From NCBI GenBank assembly GCA_963755395.1, contig CAVWJJ010000003.1:124001-188000 (forward strand): a stretch of DNA of 64,000 nucleotides. The letters are read 5' to 3'. This DNA comes from DAHVFK01 sp963755395 (GTDB lineage Bacteria; Pseudomonadota; Gammaproteobacteria; Burkholderiales; SG8-39). Within the stretch, counting starts at the first letter, position 1. The number at the start of each line of letters is the position of its first letter. Of the stretch, positions 27,300 to 36,820 are shown piece after piece. The notes beneath the pieces were generated by a model. That model was not told the DNA's origin. It did no database searches and saw nothing but the letters and a program-made list of their open reading frames with translations. A program made the translations under genes and the position numbers.

Positions 27300-27305
27300 T
27301 ACAAT
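27300..27305 (+). promoter_or_regulatory. TACAAT -10 box before the Rieske gene
   Basis: TACAAT ends 11 bases before the ATG at 27317, so the predicted leader is about five bases. No Shine-Dalgarno is present, consistent with near-leaderless expression. Confidence 0.45.
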
Positions 27306-27316
27306 AAAGCAATAAC

Positions 27317-28012
27317 ATGCAGCGACGCCAGTTCATCAAGTTCTGCGCTGCGTCGGCGGCGGTCAGCGCGCCGGCGTTCGCCGCCGCCGACGCGACGCCG
27401 CACTTCTATGCGCACGCCACGCTGGTCGACGAGAGCGGCAAGCCGCTCGCCGCTTCGGCGCTGCCCGCGAACCGCAATCTGGTGTTCGACTATCCCTACG
27501 TTGCGACACCCTGTTTCCTCTTGAACCTCGGCCGGCCGTTGCGCCAGAGCGTGCAGCTCAGGACCGCCGACCAGCGCGGTTACATATGGCCTGGCGGCGT
27601 GGGGCCGCGGCGCTCGATCGTGGCCTATTCGGCGATCTGCGCCCACAAGCTGACCTACCCGACGCGCCAGATCAGCTTCATCAGCTACCGCGCCGAGGCG
27701 AACGCAAGCGACGCGCACGCGCAAGTCATCCACTGCTGCTCCGAGCACAGCCAGTACGACCCCGCGCGCGGCGGACGCGTGGTGGCGGGCCCTGCGCCGC
27801 AGCCGCTCGCCGCGATCCTGCTCGAGCACGATCCCGCGACCGATTCGCTGGCCGCGATCGGCACGCTGGGCGGGGAGCTGTTCAACGAATTCTTCGCCAA
27901 GTACAGCTTCCGCCTGGCGATGGAAATCGGCCCTTCGGCGCACCACGCCGTCGCCGGCAGCGCGCTGGTGACCCCGCTCGAGCACTACTGCCGCCAGCAG
28001 GTGAAGTGCTGA
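27317..28012 (+). CDS. Tat-exported Rieske-type 2Fe-2S protein
   Basis: 231 residues. Twin-arginine-type signal MQRRQFIKFCAASAAVS. The Rieske ligands are Cys and His in YSAICAHKLTY and Cys and His in IHCCSEHSQYDPARGG. GPAPQPLAAILLE follows, as in Rieske folds. A periplasmic or membrane-tethered electron carrier is expected. No cytochrome bc1 or oxidase subunit is next to it, so its partner is unknown. Its stop overlaps the aat GTG start. Confidence 0.85.
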   Translation: MQRRQFIKFCAASAAVSAPAFAAADATPHFYAHATLVDESGKPLAASALPANRNLVFDYPYVATPCFLLNLGRPLRQSVQLRTADQRGYIWPGGVGPRRSIVAYSAICAHKLTYPTRQISFISYRAEANASDAHAQVIHCCSEHSQYDPARGGRVVAGPAPQPLAAILLEHDPATDSLAAIGTLGGELFNEFFAKYSFRLAMEIGPSAHHAVAGSALVTPLEHYCRQQVKC

Positions 28013-28703
28013 CCTGGCTGCAGGCCGGCGATCCCTTCCCGCCGGTGGAACAGGCGCTGCGCAACCCCAACGGCCTGCTGTGCGCCGGCGGCGACCTGTC
28101 GCCCGCGCGCCTGCTCGAGGCCTACCGGCGCGGCATCTTCCCCTGGTATCCGGCGAGCAGCCGATCCTGTGGTGGTCGCCCGATCCGCGCATGGTGCTGC
28201 TTCCGCGACGAGTTCAAGGTGTCGCGCTCGCTGCGCAAGACGCCTGCGCAACAACGGGCTGCGAGGTGCGCATCGACAGCGCCTTCCGGCGCGTGCATCG
28301 CGGCGCCTGCGCCGGCGCCGCGCCGCGGCGACAGCCGGCACCTGGATCGTGCCGAGGAGATGCGCAGGGCCTATTGCGCCTGCACGCGCCGGGCACGCGC
28401 ACTGCTTCGAGACCTGGCGCGGCGACGAGCTCGTGGGCGGGCTGTACGGCGTCGCGCTCGGCCGCATGTTCTTCGGCGAGTCGATGTTCTCGCGCGCCAC
28501 CGACGCCTCCAAGGTCGCGCTGGTGGCGCTGGTCGAGGCGCTGCGCGCGCGCGACTTCCCGCTGATCGACTGCCAGCGCCCACCCCGCTGCTCGCCTCGC
28601 TGGGCGCGCGCGAAATCCCGCGCCGCGCGTTCTTGCGCCGCGTGGCAGGCATTGGTACACTATCGCTGAGCCAGCCGGCCATTGGCGCAGCGAGGAAGCC
28701 TGA
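28006..28703 (+). pseudogene. aat: Leucyl/phenylalanyl-tRNA-protein transferase, broken by several indels
   Basis: Transfers Leu or Phe to N-terminal Lys/Arg, feeding proteins to ClpS/ClpAP. Joined frames give the complete family: FPPVEQALRNPNGLLCAGGDLSPARLLEAYRRGIFPWYP, then WWSPDPRMVL, HCFETWRGDELVGGLYGVALGRMFFGESMF and LGAREIPRRAFLRRV. GTG at 28006 overlaps the Rieske stop. The most likely end is the TGA at 28701-28703, three bases before ate. At least four indels fall between 28150 and 28590. The break is probably sequence error. Confidence 0.78.
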
Positions 28704-28705
28704 GG

Positions 28706-29429
28706 ATGTCGCCGACTCAACGACCTGCCGCTCGCGTCCTGCAGTTCTACGTCACCGCGCCCTATCCCTGCAGCTACCTGCCGGACCGCATGGCGCGCTC
28801 GCAGGTCGCCACGCCGAGCCACCTGATCCACACCGAGGCGTACGGCGACCTGGTCGCGGCCGGGTTCCGCCGCAGCGGCATCTTCACCTACCGGCCGTAC
28901 TGCGACGGCTGCCGCGCCTGCGTGCCGGTGCGCATCCCGGTGGCCGAGTTCGCAGCCGACCGCTGCGCAGCGCCGCGCCTGGCGCAGCACGCGGACCTCG
29001 AACGCGCAGTGCTGCGCGCTCAAGTTCCGGCTCGAGCACTACGCGCTGTACCTGCGCTACCAGTCCGGGCGCCACTCCGGCGGCGGCATGGACCACGACA
29101 GCCGCGACCAGTACACCCAGTTCCTGCTGCAGAGCCGCGTCGACACGCGGCTGGTCGAGTTCCGCGACGCGCGGCCAGCTGCGTGATGGTGTCGATCGTG
29201 GACATCCTCACGACGGCCTGTCCTCCGTCTACACCTTCTTCGAGCCCGACCGGCACGGCGCGAGCTACGGCACCTACAACGTGCTGTGGCAGATCGAGGC
29301 ATGCCGCGCGCTCGGCCTGCCCTACCTCTACCTCGGCTACTGGATCGGCGAGAGCCGAAGATGGCCTACAAGTCCAAGTTCAGCGCGATCGAGGGCTTCG
29401 TCGACGGCGACTGGAAGCGCCTGGCCTGA
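28706..29429 (+). pseudogene. bpt: Arginyl/leucyl-tRNA-protein transferase (Ate/Bpt), broken by indels
   Basis: N-degron aminoacyl transferase. Segments: LQFYVTAPYPCSYLPDRMAR, FRRSGIFTYRPYCDGCRACVPVRIPV, YLRYQSGRHSGGGMD, SSVYTFFEPD and the C-terminal CRALGLPYLYLGYWI, KMAYKSKF and LEGF-like DWKRLA. Bacterial family members are generally Bpt (leucylating acidic N-termini), so that symbol is used. Begins three bases after aat with GAGG upstream. Three or four indels near 28970, 29015, 29175 and 29355. Confidence 0.78.
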
Positions 29430-29440
29430 CCCGCGCCCGC

Positions 29441-29446
29441 TAGAAT
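29441..29446 (+). promoter_or_regulatory. TAGAAT -10 box giving a leaderless pyrD start
   Basis: TAGAAT ends eight bases before the ATG at 29454. Predicted transcription start is at the ATG itself. The box overlaps an earlier in-frame ATG at 29445, which argues for 29454 as the true start. Confidence 0.45.
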
Positions 29447-29453
29447 GGCCGCC

Positions 29454-30490
29454 ATGCTCTACGCGCTGGCGCGGCCGCTGCTGTTCGCGCTCGATCCCGA
29501 AACCGCGCACCGGCTCACGCTCGGGCTCGCCGACGCCGCGCTGGCGTCGCGCCTGCTCACGGCGCTCGCGCCGCGCGTGCCGCCGGCGCCGCATGCGCGC
29601 CATGGGCCTGGATTTCCCCAATCCGGTCGGCCTGGCGGCCGGGCTGGACAAGAACGCCGAGCACATCGACGCGCTCGCGGCGCTGGGCTTCGGCTTCATC
29701 GAGGTCGGCACCGTGACGCCGCGCCCGCAGCCCGGCAACCCGCGCCCGCGCCTGTTCCGCCTGCCCGAGGCGCGCGCGCTGATCAACCGCTTGGGCTTCA
29801 ACAACGTCGGCCTGGACGCGTTCATGGCCAACGTCGCGCGCGCGCGCTGCGCGCGGCGTGCTCGGGATCAACATCGGCAAGAACTTCGACACGCCGCTCG
29901 AGCGCGCCGCCGACGACTACCTCGCCTGCCTCGAAGGCGTGTACCGCGCCGCGAGCTACGTCACGGTCAACGTCTCCTCGCCCAACACGCGGGACCTGCG
30001 CGCGCTGCAGGAAGGCGAGGCGCTCGACGCGCTGCTGGCGCAACTCGCGCAGCGCGCGCGAGCGCGCTGGCGGACCGGCACGGCAGGCGCGTGCCGCTGC
30101 TGCTGAAGATCGCGCCCGACCTCGACGCCGCCCAGCTCGCGCCGATCGCCGCGGCGGTGCGCGCGCATGGTTCGACGGCGTGATCGCGACCAACACCACG
30201 CTCGCGCGCGACGGCGTCGAGGGACTGCCGCACGCCGACGAGGCGGGCGGGTCTGTCGGGCGCGCCGATCCGCGCGCGCGCCACGCAAGCGCTCGCGCAG
30301 CTGCGCGGCCGAGCTCGGCAGGCGAGGTGCCGCTGATCGGCGTCGGCGGCGATCATGAGCGGCGGCCGACGCGGCGGAGAAGATCGCGCGCGGCGCCGAC
30401 CTGGTGCAGATCTACACCGGCCTGATCTATCGCGGCCCGGCGCTGATCGCCGAGTGCGCCGCGGCCTGCCCGCGCGGGGCGCCGGCGTGA
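29454..30490 (+). pseudogene. pyrD: Dihydroorotate dehydrogenase (quinone), broken by several indels
   Basis: Class 2 DHODH of pyrimidine synthesis, membrane-associated and quinone-linked. Joined frames give an N-terminal membrane-binding segment (LYALARPLLFALDPETAH), GLDFPNPVGLAAGLDKNAE, GFIEVGTVTPRPQPGNPRPRLFR, INRLGFNN, VTVNVSSPNTRDLR with the catalytic Ser, DGVIATNTT and ADLVQIYTGLIYRGP. About six indels lie between 29590 and 30355. As an otherwise essential enzyme in a prototroph it supports the error explanation. Stop overlaps the ferredoxin GTG. Confidence 0.8.
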
Positions 30491-30849
30491 AGCGCCGCGC
30501 CGTCGCCCTGATCGACGAGAGCCGCTGCATCGGCTGCACGCTGTGCATTCCCGCCTGTCCGGTCGACGCGATCGTCGGCGCGCGCCGGCTGATGCATACC
30601 GTGGTCGAGCCCTGGTGCATCGGCTGCAGCCTGTGCCTCGCGCCCTGCCCGGTCGACTGCATCGACATGGTTGCCGCGCCGGAGCGGCCGTGGACGCGGG
30701 AAGACGCGCAAGGCGCGCAGCGCCGGGCACAGCTGCGCCGGCGGCGGCTCGCACGCGCGCCCGCGCCGGCAGCGCGCAGCGGGAGCGAGCGCCGGCGCGT
30801 GATCGCCGGCGCGCTCGCGCGCGCCCGCGCCAAGCGGGGCCGGGCGTGA
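30487..30849 (+). CDS. Short RsxB/RnfB-like 2x[4Fe-4S] ferredoxin
   Basis: 120 residues. Two clusters: CIGCTLCIPACPVDAI at about 15-30 and CIGCSLCLAPCPVDCI at about 46-61. A very basic C-terminal tail of about 50 residues follows (RRAQLRRRRLARA). It corresponds to the ferredoxin half of RnfB. The N-terminal anchor and the CysxxCGYPGC cluster domain found in betaproteobacterial RsxB next to nth are missing. GTGA overlaps with both pyrD and nth make this start firm unless an upstream deletion removed the rest. Confidence 0.8.
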   Translation: MKRRAVALIDESRCIGCTLCIPACPVDAIVGARRLMHTVVEPWCIGCSLCLAPCPVDCIDMVAAPERPWTREDAQGAQRRAQLRRRRLARAPAPAARSGSERRRVIAGALARARAKRGRA

Positions 30850-31487
30850 ACCCCGAGCGGCGGCGCGAGCTCTACGCGCGGCTGCGCGCGGCCAACCCAA
30901 GCCCGCGCACCGAGCTTGTCTATCGCACGCCCTACCAGCTGCTGGTCGCGGTGGTGCTGTCGGCGCAGGCGACCGACAAGTCGGTCAACCTGGCCACGGC
31001 GCGGCTGTTCGAGGTCGCCGGCACGCCCTGCACAGATCGTCGCGCTCGGGGTCGCAGGGCTGGAGGCCCACATCCGCACCATCGGGCTGTTTCGCACCAA
31101 GGCGAAGAACGTGGTCGCGCTGTCGCAGATCCTGCTCGAGGAGCACGGCGGCGAAGTGCCGGCCAGGGCGCGAGGCGCTCGAGAGCGCTGCCCGGGGTCG
31201 GGCGCAAGACCGCCAACGTGGTGCTCAACACCGCCTTCGGCGAGCCGACCGTCGCGGTCGACACCCACATCTTCCGCGTCGCCAACCGTACCGGGCTCGC
31301 GCCAGGCAAGGACCCGCTCGCGGTCGAGCTGAAGCTGCTCAAGCTCACTCCGCCCGAGTTCCTGCGCGACGCGCACCACTGGCTTATCCTGCACGGGCGC
31401 TACGTCTGCCTCGCGCGCAAGCCGCGTTGCGCCGGCTGCATCATCCGCGACCTGTGCGAATTCAAGGGCAAGAGCCGGGATGTTTGA
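30846..31487 (+). pseudogene. nth: Endonuclease III, three apparent base insertions
   Basis: DNA glycosylase/AP lyase for oxidised pyrimidines. Seen: LVAVVLSAQATDKSVN, HhH motif GRKTANVVLNTAFGEP after PGV, catalytic Asp in AVDTHIFRVANRTG, and the iron-sulfur loop with cysteines in CLARKPRCAGCIIRDLC (C-x6-C-x2-C-x5-C). Extra bases near 31029 (T), 31172 (C) and 31187 (G) throw the frame out and back, with net zero. GTG start overlaps the ferredoxin stop; the 3' end overlaps the DUF1841 gene by 8 bp. Confidence 0.85.
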
Positions 31488-31911
31488 GCCCACGCGCGAC
31501 CAGGTGCGCGAGTTCTTCTTCGAGACCTGGCGCAAGATCCAGGCCGGGGAGGTGCTGACGGGCATGGAAGCGCTGGCGCTGGAGGTCGTGCTGCTGCACC
31601 CGGAATATCACGCCGTGCTGGGCGATCCCGGGCGCTCCCGGGAGCAGGAGTATTTCCCCGAGCTCGGCCAGAGCAACCCGTTCCTGCACCTGAGCCTGCA
31701 CCTGGCGCTCGAGGAGCAGCTCTCGATCGACCAGCCGCGCGGCATCGTTGCGCGCTTCGCCGCCCTGCTGGCCAGGCACGGGGAGCGCCACGCGGCGCTG
31801 CACGACGCGATCGAATGCCTGGCGGAGATGGTCTGGCGCGCGCAGCGCGAGCGCGCGGAGCCGGACGGCGCGGCCTACCTGGCATGCCTGGAAGTGCGCG
31901 CCCGGCGCTAG
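31480..31911 (+). CDS. DUF1841 family protein
   Basis: 143 residues, no signal or membrane segment. MFEPTRDQVREFFFETWRK and HPEYHAVLGDP, NPFLHLSLHLALEEQLSIDQP are the DUF1841 hallmarks. The family is restricted largely to beta- and gammaproteobacteria and has no known activity. It overlaps nth and is convergent with the cytochrome pair. Confidence 0.85.
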   Translation: MFEPTRDQVREFFFETWRKIQAGEVLTGMEALALEVVLLHPEYHAVLGDPGRSREQEYFPELGQSNPFLHLSLHLALEEQLSIDQPRGIVARFAALLARHGERHAALHDAIECLAEMVWRAQRERAEPDGAAYLACLEVRARR

Positions 31912-31915
31912 ACGA

Positions 31916-32269
31916 CTATCGGATTTCCGATTCGTGCGGGGTGTAAAGCGGAGTCGGCTGGCTCGAGAACCAGGCCGCCACGTCCTCGATCTCCTGCGGC
32001 GAAAGCGTCGCGGCGAAGCCGTTCATGATCGGGTTCTTGCGCTTGCCCGACTTGTAGTCGCTCAGCGCCCGCACCAGGTACTCATCGTGCTGCCCCGCGA
32101 GCACCGGGTATTCGGGACTGGTCGGCTTGGTGCCGTCGGCGCTGTGGCAGGCGGCGCAAACCTGCGCCGCCTTGGCCTTGCCCGCCTCGGCGTTGCCGCC
32201 CGCGAGCGCGGCCTGCGACAGCGCGAGGCCGAGCGCGAGCGCCATGAGACTGCGCGTTGCGGCGCTCAT
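31916..32269 (-). CDS. Small monohaem cytochrome c
   Basis: 117 residues with a Sec signal (RSLMALALGLALSQAALA) and one haem site VCAACHSADG at about 37-46. The distal Met is probably in NPIMNGFAATLS. Class I cytochrome similar to c5/c553-type carriers, periplasmic. ATGA overlap with the upstream cytochrome gene implies coupling and perhaps a diheme pair. The redox partner is not in the window. Confidence 0.88.
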   Translation of the reverse strand: MSAATRSLMALALGLALSQAALAGGNAEAGKAKAAQVCAACHSADGTKPTSPEYPVLAGQHDEYLVRALSDYKSGKRKNPIMNGFAATLSPQEIEDVAAWFSSQPTPLYTPHESEIR

Positions 32270-32607
32270 CGCTTCACCTGGCTGAAGTACGCGGCGAGGT
32301 CGGCCATGTCCTGCTCGCTGAGGGAATCGGCGATCGCGCGCATCGAGGGATGCCAGCGCGCGCCGGACTTGTATTCCTTGAGCGCGCTGATGATGTACGC
32401 GGCCTGCTGCCCGCCGATCATCGGCACCGGATAGACCTCGGGGTAGGCAGTGCGGTAGCCGACGATGCCGTGGCAGCCGATGCACATCGAGTTCTTTTCC
32501 TTGCCGGCGGCGGCATTGCCGGTGACGGTCTGCGCCAAGGCCGCCGGCGCGAGGGCCGCGAGCCCGAGGCCGGCCGCGACGAGCGCGGTGGGGAAGCGAT
32601 GGAACAT
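32266..32607 (-). CDS. Small monohaem cytochrome c
   Basis: 113 residues, Sec signal ending ALAQ, haem site MCIGCHGIVG and candidate Met ligand in HPSMRAIADSLSEQ. Paralogue of the downstream cytochrome (shared YxxxALxxYKSG pattern). Together they look like a split c4-type cytochrome. ATG at 32607, divergent from the Slam-like gene. Confidence 0.88.
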   Translation of the reverse strand: MFHRFPTALVAAGLGLAALAPAALAQTVTGNAAAGKEKNSMCIGCHGIVGYRTAYPEVYPVPMIGGQQAAYIISALKEYKSGARWHPSMRAIADSLSEQDMADLAAYFSQVKR

Positions 32608-32693
32608 GCTGGTAGTGCCTCAGGTGGCGGATTGGAAAACCGGGCGATTCTAGCGGAACCACCTGTCTGCCTCAACCGCCACGGCGGCGGCGC

Positions 32694-32721
32694 TTGCGCC
32701 GCGACCTGCTTGCGTCATACT
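32694..32721 (+). promoter_or_regulatory. Candidate sigma-70 promoter for the Slam-like gene
   Basis: TTGCGC (32694-32699), 16-bp spacer and CATACT (32716-32721). Predicted start near 32728 gives a leader of about 33 bases with an AGAAAG ribosome-binding site before the ATG at 32761. Confidence 0.4.
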
Positions 32722-32760
32722 TACGCATCGCCCCGTGCGCCCCGGCAGAAAGAAACTACG

Positions 32761-34080
32761 ATGCGTCGTGCCGTCCTGAGCTGCGTCGCAGCGCTGCTCG
32801 CGCTGATGGGCACGCTCGCTCGCGCGACCTCCTCGGACGAGCTGCGCGCTCTGGTAGAGAAAGGGCGCGCGGCCGAGGCCTACACCGCAGGCAGGCTGCA
32901 GCCGGGGGTGCCGGGCGATCGCGAGTTCGACTACTACTTCGGCGTCGCCGCGATCGACAGCGGGCACGCCGGCGAAGGCGTGCTCTCGCTCGAGCGCTTC
33001 CTGGCCCGGCAACCCGGCGACGACCGGGCGCGCTTCGACCTCGCGCGCGGCTACTTCGCGCTCGGAGAGCTGCTGCGCGCGCGCGACGCGTTCGAGACGG
33101 TGCTCGCGCATCGGCCGGGCGCGGAGCGCGAGGCCACCATCGAACGCTTCCTCGATGCGATCCAGGCCCAGGCCTGGCGCCATGCGAGCGCCTCGAGCCT
33201 GTACGTGGACGTCGGCGCCGGGGTCGACTCCAACATGCCGGCCAGCATCGGCGGAGGCGCGCTCGAGCCGACGCTGATCGACGGCCTGCTGCTCTCCCCG
33301 GGCGGCACAAAGCGCGGCAGCAGCCTCCTGCTCGCCGCCGCCGGGGCGCGCTTCGCGCGCCCGCTCACGGGCGCGGTCTCGCTGCAGGGCGGTCTGCGCT
33401 ACGACGGCAGGTACCAGAGCAACGGCTTCGACCGCCAGTTCGACCAGGAGGCGCTCGGCGGCTACGGCGGGCTCACGCTGCTGCGCGGGCAGGACCTTTA
33501 CCGGGCGAACCTTTCCTACGCCATGCTCGCGGTGGACGCCAACCGCTACCGCAATGTCTCCGCGCTGGGAGGCGAGTGGCAGCGCCAGGTGGACGAGCTC
33601 AACTCCTATTCGCTCTTTGCCCAGTACGCCGCGCTGGCCTTTCCCGCCGATGCAGCAAGCGACTCGGATTTCTACGCGGTCGGCGCCGGCTGGCGGCAGG
33701 CATTCGTGCAGCGCTACCAGCCGGTGGTGCAGCTGCAGGCCCTGGTCGGGCGCGAACAGAACTCGGCCTCGCCGGCGCGCGACGACCTCTCGCGCGACCT
33801 TTACTCGCTGCGCGCAGGGGTCAGCGCCACGCCCTGGCCGGGCTGGGGCGTGTCGGGCGGGCTGAGCTACACCGCGAGCCGCTTCCTCGGCCAGGATCCG
33901 TCGCTCGCTGCCACCCGGCGCGACGACTATTTCGGACTGGACGCCGGGCTTTCGTACCGCTGGTCGAGGCAGCTGACGCTGCACGCCGACTACCTGCACG
34001 CCGACAACCGCTCCAGTCTGGACGCCTACAAGTACGGCCGCGACGTGCTGACCCTGCGCATGCACTACGACATGCGCTGA
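32761..34080 (+). CDS. Slam-like (DUF560) outer membrane protein with TPR domain
   Basis: 439 residues. Signal peptide (MRRAVLSCVAALLALMGTLARA), a periplasmic TPR-like helical region to about residue 135 (AGEGVLSLERFLARQPGDDRARFDLARGYFALGE), then about 300 residues of alternating beta strands starting SLYVDVGAGVDSNMPA and ending TLRMHYDMR. This architecture is that of surface lipoprotein assembly modulators (Slam), which help move lipoproteins or proteins to the cell surface. No lipoprotein substrate gene is adjacent, so the role is inferred from architecture only. Confidence 0.72.
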   Translation: MRRAVLSCVAALLALMGTLARATSSDELRALVEKGRAAEAYTAGRLQPGVPGDREFDYYFGVAAIDSGHAGEGVLSLERFLARQPGDDRARFDLARGYFALGELLRARDAFETVLAHRPGAEREATIERFLDAIQAQAWRHASASSLYVDVGAGVDSNMPASIGGGALEPTLIDGLLLSPGGTKRGSSLLLAAAGARFARPLTGAVSLQGGLRYDGRYQSNGFDRQFDQEALGGYGGLTLLRGQDLYRANLSYAMLAVDANRYRNVSALGGEWQRQVDELNSYSLFAQYAALAFPADAASDSDFYAVGAGWRQAFVQRYQPVVQLQALVGREQNSASPARDDLSRDLYSLRAGVSATPWPGWGVSGGLSYTASRFLGQDPSLAATRRDDYFGLDAGLSYRWSRQLTLHADYLHADNRSSLDAYKYGRDVLTLRMHYDMR

Positions 34081-34103
34081 AGGCCGGCCGCGCTCACAGC
34101 GTT

Positions 34104-34109
34104 TACAAT
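34104..34109 (+). promoter_or_regulatory. TACAAT -10 box of the MoxR operon
   Basis: TACAAT 28 bases before the ATG at 34138. The predicted leader of about 21 bases contains GAGGAAG as ribosome-binding site. Confidence 0.45.
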
Positions 34110-34137
34110 CGTGGCTTTCCGCCCGAGGAAGCCCCAG

Positions 34138-34980
<843 letters not shown>

Positions 34981-34983
34981 ACC

Positions 34984-35640
34984 ATGCTCCAGCTCTACTT
35001 CGCGCCCGGCGCCTGCTCCTTCGTGCCCCACGTCGGCCTCGAGGCCATCAAGGCCGCCGGCGGCCCCGACTTCGAGCCCAGGCTGGTCAAGCTGCACAAA
35101 GGCGAGCAGAAGACGCCCGAATACCTCGCCATGAACCCGAACGGCCAGGTGCCGGTGCTGGTCGCCGACGGCAAGCCGCTGAACCAGATCGTCGCGATCT
35201 GCGACTACCTCGACCGCAGCTTTCCCGCCGCGGGGCTGCTGCCGAGCGAGTCCTGGGCGCGCGCCCAGGCACTGTCGCAGCTGGCGTGGATGAACAACAC
35301 CGCGCACCCGACTTTCACCCATTTCTTCCGCCCCGAGGCCTTCGCCGCCGGCGACGAGGCGCGCGCGGACGTGCGCAAGAGCGCCGTCGCGCGCTTCCGT
35401 GGTTGCCTGGAGCGGATCCAGGGCTGGATCGCCGGCGCCTCGCCCTACTGGCTCGGCGCGCGCATCGGCGTGCACGACGCCTACGCCTTCACCCTGCTGC
35501 GCTGGGGCGGCTACGCCGGCATCGACCCGGACTCGCTGCCCGCCTACCGCGCCTACGTCGAGCGCGTCATGGGCGCGCCGCCGGTCGCGGCGGCGCTGGA
35601 GCGCGAGCGCATCAAGCTGGATACCTTCAAGGCTGCCTGA
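34984..35640 (+). CDS. Glutathione S-transferase family protein
   Basis: 218 residues. Thioredoxin-like N-domain (MLQLYFAPGACSFVPHVGLEA, cis-Pro in GQVPVLVADG) and helical C-domain (YWLGARIGVHDAYAF). The ACSF motif near residue 11 suggests a beta-class-like active-site Cys/Ser. Substrate unknown. It lies 3 bp after the MoxR stop and 6 bp before the VWA gene, so it is in the same operon, an unusual insertion between that pair. Confidence 0.9.
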   Translation: MLQLYFAPGACSFVPHVGLEAIKAAGGPDFEPRLVKLHKGEQKTPEYLAMNPNGQVPVLVADGKPLNQIVAICDYLDRSFPAAGLLPSESWARAQALSQLAWMNNTAHPTFTHFFRPEAFAAGDEARADVRKSAVARFRGCLERIQGWIAGASPYWLGARIGVHDAYAFTLLRWGGYAGIDPDSLPAYRAYVERVMGAPPVAAALERERIKLDTFKAA

Positions 35641-35646
35641 CGCACC

Positions 35647-36819
35647 GTGCTGATCGACTTTTTCCTCAAGCTCAAGAGCCACAAGCTCCCGGTCTCGATC
35701 AAGGAATACCTGACCCTGCTCGAGGCCCTGCAGAAGGGGGTCATCGGCCCCTCGGTGGACGACTTCTATTACCTGTCGCGCTCGGCGCTGGTGAAGGACG
35801 AGGCGAACTTCGACAAGTTCGACCGCGCCTTCGCCGAGTTCTGGCAGGGCGTGGAGACGATTCCCGGCATCGAGGCGCAGATCCCGCTCGAATGGCTGCT
35901 CAAGCAGGTCGAGCTGACCCTGAGCGAGGAGGAGAAGAAGCAGATCGAGGCCCTGGGCGGCTGGGAAAAGCTGATGGAGACGCTGAAACAGCGGCTCGAG
36001 GAGCAGAAGGGCCGCCACCAGGGCGGCAGCAAGTGGATCGGCACCGGCGGCACCTCGCCCTTCGGCGCCTACGGCTACAACCCCGAGGGCATCCGCATCG
36101 GACAGGACAAGAGCCGCAACCGCAGCGCGGTCAAGGTCTGGGACCAGCGCGAGTACCGCAACCTGGACGACCAGGTCGAGCTCGGCACGCGCAACATCAA
36201 GGTCGCGCTCAGGCGCCTGCGCAAGTTCGCGCGCGAAGGCGCGCCGGACGAGTTCGATCTGGACAACACCATCGCGCAGACCGCGCGCAAGGCCTACCTC
36301 GACATCCACATGCGGCCCGAGCGCCACAACACGGTCAAAGTGCTGATGCTGCTCGACATCGGCGGCACCATGGACGATCACGTCAAGATGTGCGAGGAGC
36401 TGTTCTCGGCCTCCAAGACCGAGTTCAAGCACTTCGAGCACTTCTACTTCCACAACTGCCTGTACGACTTCGTCTGGAAGGACAACCGCCGGCGCCACGC
36501 CGAGCGCACCCGCACCTGGGACCTGCTGCACAAGTACGGCCACGACTACAAGGTGATCTTCGTCGGCGACGCGACCATGAGCCCGTACGAGATCCTGCAG
36601 CCGGGCGGCTCGATCGAGTACTTCAACGAGGAGCCCGGTGCGATGTGGGTCAAGCGCGTGACCGACATCTACTCCAAGTGCATCTGGCTCAACCCCGAGC
36701 CGGAGGAGATCTGGCCCTACCGCCAGTCAATCCAGGTGATGAAGGAGCTGATGGGCGGGCGCATGTACCCCACCACCATCGCCGGCCTGGAGCGCGCGAT
36801 GAAGGTGCTGGCGAAGTAG
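35647..36819 (+). CDS. VWA-domain protein (CoxE-like), MoxR partner
   Basis: 390 residues. N-terminal helical domain (LIDFFLKLKSHKLPVSIKEYLTLL), Gly-rich middle (GTGGTSPFGAYGYNPEG) and a C-terminal von Willebrand A fold. The metal-ion-dependent site reads LLDIGGTMDDH, where canonical DxSxS proteins have serines. This DxGGTM form is close to the DxGGSM of other CoxE-like proteins. With MoxR it probably matures or activates a metalloenzyme. GTG start at 35647. Confidence 0.9.
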   Translation: MLIDFFLKLKSHKLPVSIKEYLTLLEALQKGVIGPSVDDFYYLSRSALVKDEANFDKFDRAFAEFWQGVETIPGIEAQIPLEWLLKQVELTLSEEEKKQIEALGGWEKLMETLKQRLEEQKGRHQGGSKWIGTGGTSPFGAYGYNPEGIRIGQDKSRNRSAVKVWDQREYRNLDDQVELGTRNIKVALRRLRKFAREGAPDEFDLDNTIAQTARKAYLDIHMRPERHNTVKVLMLLDIGGTMDDHVKMCEELFSASKTEFKHFEHFYFHNCLYDFVWKDNRRRHAERTRTWDLLHKYGHDYKVIFVGDATMSPYEILQPGGSIEYFNEEPGAMWVKRVTDIYSKCIWLNPEPEEIWPYRQSIQVMKELMGGRMYPTTIAGLERAMKVLAK

Positions 36820-36820
36820 C

